Assembly (NCBI GenBank): GCA_038328705.1
Contig: JBBQMG010000163.1
Location: 1 to 8,376, forward strand
Reading direction: 5' to 3'
Length of the DNA: 8,376 bases
From: UBA668 sp038328705
GTDB lineage: Bacteria > Actinomycetota > Acidimicrobiia > Acidimicrobiales > Ilumatobacteraceae
Each line of letters begins with the position of its first letter. Positions within the stretch are counted from its first letter, which is position 1. This document shows, piece after piece, positions 6,794-8,376 of the stretch. The translations under genes were made by a program, and so were the position numbers. The notes below the pieces were generated by a model that worked only from the letters and a program-made list of their open reading frames with translations, made no database searches and was not told the DNA's origin.

Positions 6794-8212
6794 GTGCCCA
6801 CGGCGAAGCGTTCGGTTGTGAAGGCGCCGGTCTCCGTGCTCGTTCGGCCGCTAGCATCTCGATGTGAATCTGAGCGATCGGCGATGCTCTGGACATTTGG
6901 TAGCACCGGGCCAGTGATCAACAGACTGCTTGTTCGTGTCGGCGTCGGGCGCCAAGCTCTCCGTGACGGAGCCAGTGGTCTCGTGGTCGAGGGGGCCAAC
7001 CTCCTCGGAACGCTGGTTTTCTTTGCGCTTGTCAGCCGTCGGTTGGGGCCGTCTGACTTCGGGTCGTTCTCGGCGATGTATGGGCTCATCGGCATTTCGA
7101 TTTCGCTGGCCTACATCGGGCCGGGCTTGGCCATGCTGCAGCACTCCATGGATGGCCGAGTCTCGGCAGTAAGTTCCTCGTTCTTCTCCATCTACCTTCT
7201 GTGTATCGCCGCCGCAATCGGAATTGTCCTGTCGCTCTCGTTCCTGCTGCTGCCAGCAGTGCCGACGCTAACGGTCGTAGCATTTGTGATCGCAGAGCTC
7301 GTGGGCATAGCCCTAGTGCAGACGGCCTCCGCTCTGCGACTCAGCGTCATCGGATTTCGATCCACCGTGCCATTGCAGCTCGTGGCCGTGGCCATCAAGG
7401 TGTTCTGCGTCGTGGCGCTGTCGGTGACGGGCCACCTCTCGCTCCAGTCGTACGGCATCACGTATGCGTCACTGTGTGTCGTAGTTGGTGCTGTTGTCTT
7501 CATCAAAGTCACCAATGCGCTCGGTGTGCAGAGGCGCCTTGGAGGGCTTCGTAGGGACTACTTGGGGACCAGCGTGACCATCTCCAGCACCATCTGGGTC
7601 TCGAACTTTCACAACGATGGCGACAAGCTGGTGATGTCCGCAAATCGGCTCGGCGCTGATGTCGGACTGTACGCGGCTGCGTACCGGCTTTCGACGCTGT
7701 CCTCTGTGCCGATCAACGCAGTCGTCAACTCGAGCTATCGGTCATTTCTCGATCCAGCCGTTGGCAAGCAGTTCAACCGAGCTATCAAGTACACGGCCGC
7801 TACCATCCTCTACGCCATCGTCGCGACCGGCGTGATCTTCTTCGCCGCGCCGATTGCGATACCGCTGCTGGCTGGCGACGAGTTCGAGGGGGCGGTCTCT
7901 ATTGCTCGATGGCTGGCGCCACTCGTGATCGTCCGTGGGTTCTCACACTTCCCCCTCAACGCGATCATGGGGTTGGGGTACCCGCGAGCTCGGCTTGTCT
8001 GCATCTGCATCGCAACGTTCATGGCGATGACGATGTACGTCATTCTCATTCCGACATTGTCGTGGAAGGGTGCGGTGATCGGGTCGTACGTGAGCGATGC
8101 CACGCTCGGGCTCAGTGCGTGGGTGATGTTGTACCGCCTTCGGAATCGAGGCCGTACGGCGTTCGGCGCGACTTCTCAACCATCGATTTCAGAGGTGCCG
8201 TTGGCGCAGTGA
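6794..8212 (+). CDS. Wzx-like polysaccharide flippase (MOP/MATE superfamily)
   Basis: This 472-residue polytopic membrane protein would flip the lipid-linked repeat unit from the inner to the outer face of the cytoplasmic membrane. The conserved core begins around GASGLVVEGANLLGTLVFF (58-76), followed by SRRLGPSDFGSFSAM (81-95), a standard opening for Wzx-type transporters. The second half begins at about 259 and contains NDGDKLVMS (274-282), whose Asp277 matches the frequent DK/DR-L motif. GADVGLYAAAYRLS (287-300) is typical of the superfamily. About twelve membrane segments are visible before a polar C-terminal tail (about 450-472). A GGAGG site supports the GTG start, giving an unusual basic leader of about 30 residues before Met31; an ATG at 6884 is the alternative. 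It is transcribed divergently from the glycosyltransferase genes, and no downstream terminator with a T-run is seen. Confidence 0.9.
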   Translation: MPTAKRSVVKAPVSVLVRPLASRCESERSAMLWTFGSTGPVINRLLVRVGVGRQALRDGASGLVVEGANLLGTLVFFALVSRRLGPSDFGSFSAMYGLIGISISLAYIGPGLAMLQHSMDGRVSAVSSSFFSIYLLCIAAAIGIVLSLSFLLLPAVPTLTVVAFVIAELVGIALVQTASALRLSVIGFRSTVPLQLVAVAIKVFCVVALSVTGHLSLQSYGITYASLCVVVGAVVFIKVTNALGVQRRLGGLRRDYLGTSVTISSTIWVSNFHNDGDKLVMSANRLGADVGLYAAAYRLSTLSSVPINAVVNSSYRSFLDPAVGKQFNRAIKYTAATILYAIVATGVIFFAAPIAIPLLAGDEFEGAVSIARWLAPLVIVRGFSHFPLNAIMGLGYPRARLVCICIATFMAMTMYVILIPTLSWKGAVIGSYVSDATLGLSAWVMLYRLRNRGRTAFGATSQPSISEVPLAQ

Positions 8213-8269
8213 AGGCGCGTCGTAGTGTCGGCAGCCTTAGGGGCCGCGCGGATAGGTAGTGGTGACCAT

Positions 8270-8331
8270 CCACCGGTCGTTGCTGTGTCTCGCGTTTGAT
8301 GGCGAGTGCACTCACAACCAACGACCAGTGG
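8270..8331 (+). repeat. Long imperfect hairpin in the leader of a possible downstream ORF
   Basis: Plus-strand bases 8270-8273 pair with 8328-8331 and 8275-8282 pair with 8319-8326, with one C/A mismatch between them. Inner helices join 8284-8287 to 8313-8316 and 8289-8293 to 8302-8306. The loop is 8294-8301, and an asymmetric internal loop holds 8307-8312. That is about 21 base pairs in 62 nt. The base of the 3' arm includes the first two bases of a GGAAGG Shine-Dalgarno (8330-8335) located 8 nt before an ATG. It could be a regulatory RNA leader, a terminator for the flippase (no T-run follows), or a mobile-element end. Confidence 0.5.
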
Positions 8332-8343
8332 AAGGCACTCATC

Positions 8344-8376
8344 ATGGTACGCGCTCTGGACCCGGCGGTGGTCTCT
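8344..8376 (+). CDS. Possible start of an unidentified gene, cut by window end
   Basis: ATG at 8344 is preceded by GGAAGG (8330-8335) at 8-nt spacing and opens a frame that remains open for all 11 visible codons (MVRALDPAVVS). This is too short to identify. It follows the flippase on the same strand with a 131-bp gap containing the long hairpin. A further polysaccharide gene or a transposase of an adjacent insertion sequence are both possible. Confidence 0.4.
   Translation, partial: MVRALDPAVVS

Noticed and set aside
8213..8250. Possible intrinsic terminator of the flippase gene (GCGCG 8215-8219 with CGCGC 8245-8249)
   Set aside because: The pairing is only five bases around a 25-nt loop, with a weak inner stem and no T-run. 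It is too weak to call.
8112..8345. Minus-strand 77-residue open frame across the flippase 3' end and the leader hairpin
   Set aside because: It is antisense to the conserved flippase end, has no motif, and its start overlaps the likely ATG of the plus-strand ORF.
1..8376. tRNA, rRNA, CRISPR array or a complete insertion sequence
   Set aside because: No cloverleaf-like or rRNA-like sequence, no regularly spaced repeats and no transposase motif were seen. The hairpin near the right end could border a mobile element, but nothing in the window proves it.

Overview
The window is a GC-rich stretch of bacterial chromosome carrying part of a surface-polysaccharide (capsule, exopolysaccharide or O-antigen-like) biosynthesis locus. 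GC-rich coding DNA with frequent GTG starts, Arg/Ala/Val-rich proteins and a DUF6492-type gene suggest an actinobacterium. An Acidimicrobiia-like lineage is possible but is only a guess, because no rRNA or other taxonomic marker is present.

Layout: (1) 2-331, plus strand, is the 3' end of a Wzy/O-antigen-ligase-type membrane protein whose start lies left of the window. (2) 354-4875, minus strand, is a compact five-gene block, read right to left: DUF6492 putative glycosyltransferase, WecG/TagA/CpsF (GT26) transferase, GT4 glycosyltransferase, serine-acetyltransferase-like hexapeptide protein, GT2 glycosyltransferase. Junctions are a 1-nt gap followed by three 4-nt GTGA/ATGA overlaps, so the block is almost certainly one translationally coupled operon. 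(3) 4876-4999 is an intergenic gap with a GC-rich hairpin directly after the next gene's stop, and a short direct repeat. (4) 5000-6700, minus strand, is a large GT-C-like multi-membrane-pass protein containing a G8 homopolymer. (5) 6701-6793 is a divergent intergenic region with a small perfect inverted repeat. (6) 6794-8212, plus strand, is a Wzx/MOP-type flippase. (7) 8213-8376 has no complete gene. It holds a long imperfect hairpin ending at a Shine-Dalgarno sequence and the first 11 codons of a possible new ORF.

Inferred teamwork: cytosolic GT26, GT4, GT2 and probably DUF6492 enzymes would extend a lipid-linked repeat unit. The hexapeptide protein may O-acetylate it. The flippase would move it across the membrane, the Wzy-like protein would polymerise or ligate it, and the GT-C protein could decorate it outside using a polyprenyl-phosphate sugar. 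The initiating phosphoglycosyltransferase and a chain-length regulator are not in the window. All families are familiar. The least explained items are the DUF6492 protein, the G8 tract and the structured leader at 8270-8343.
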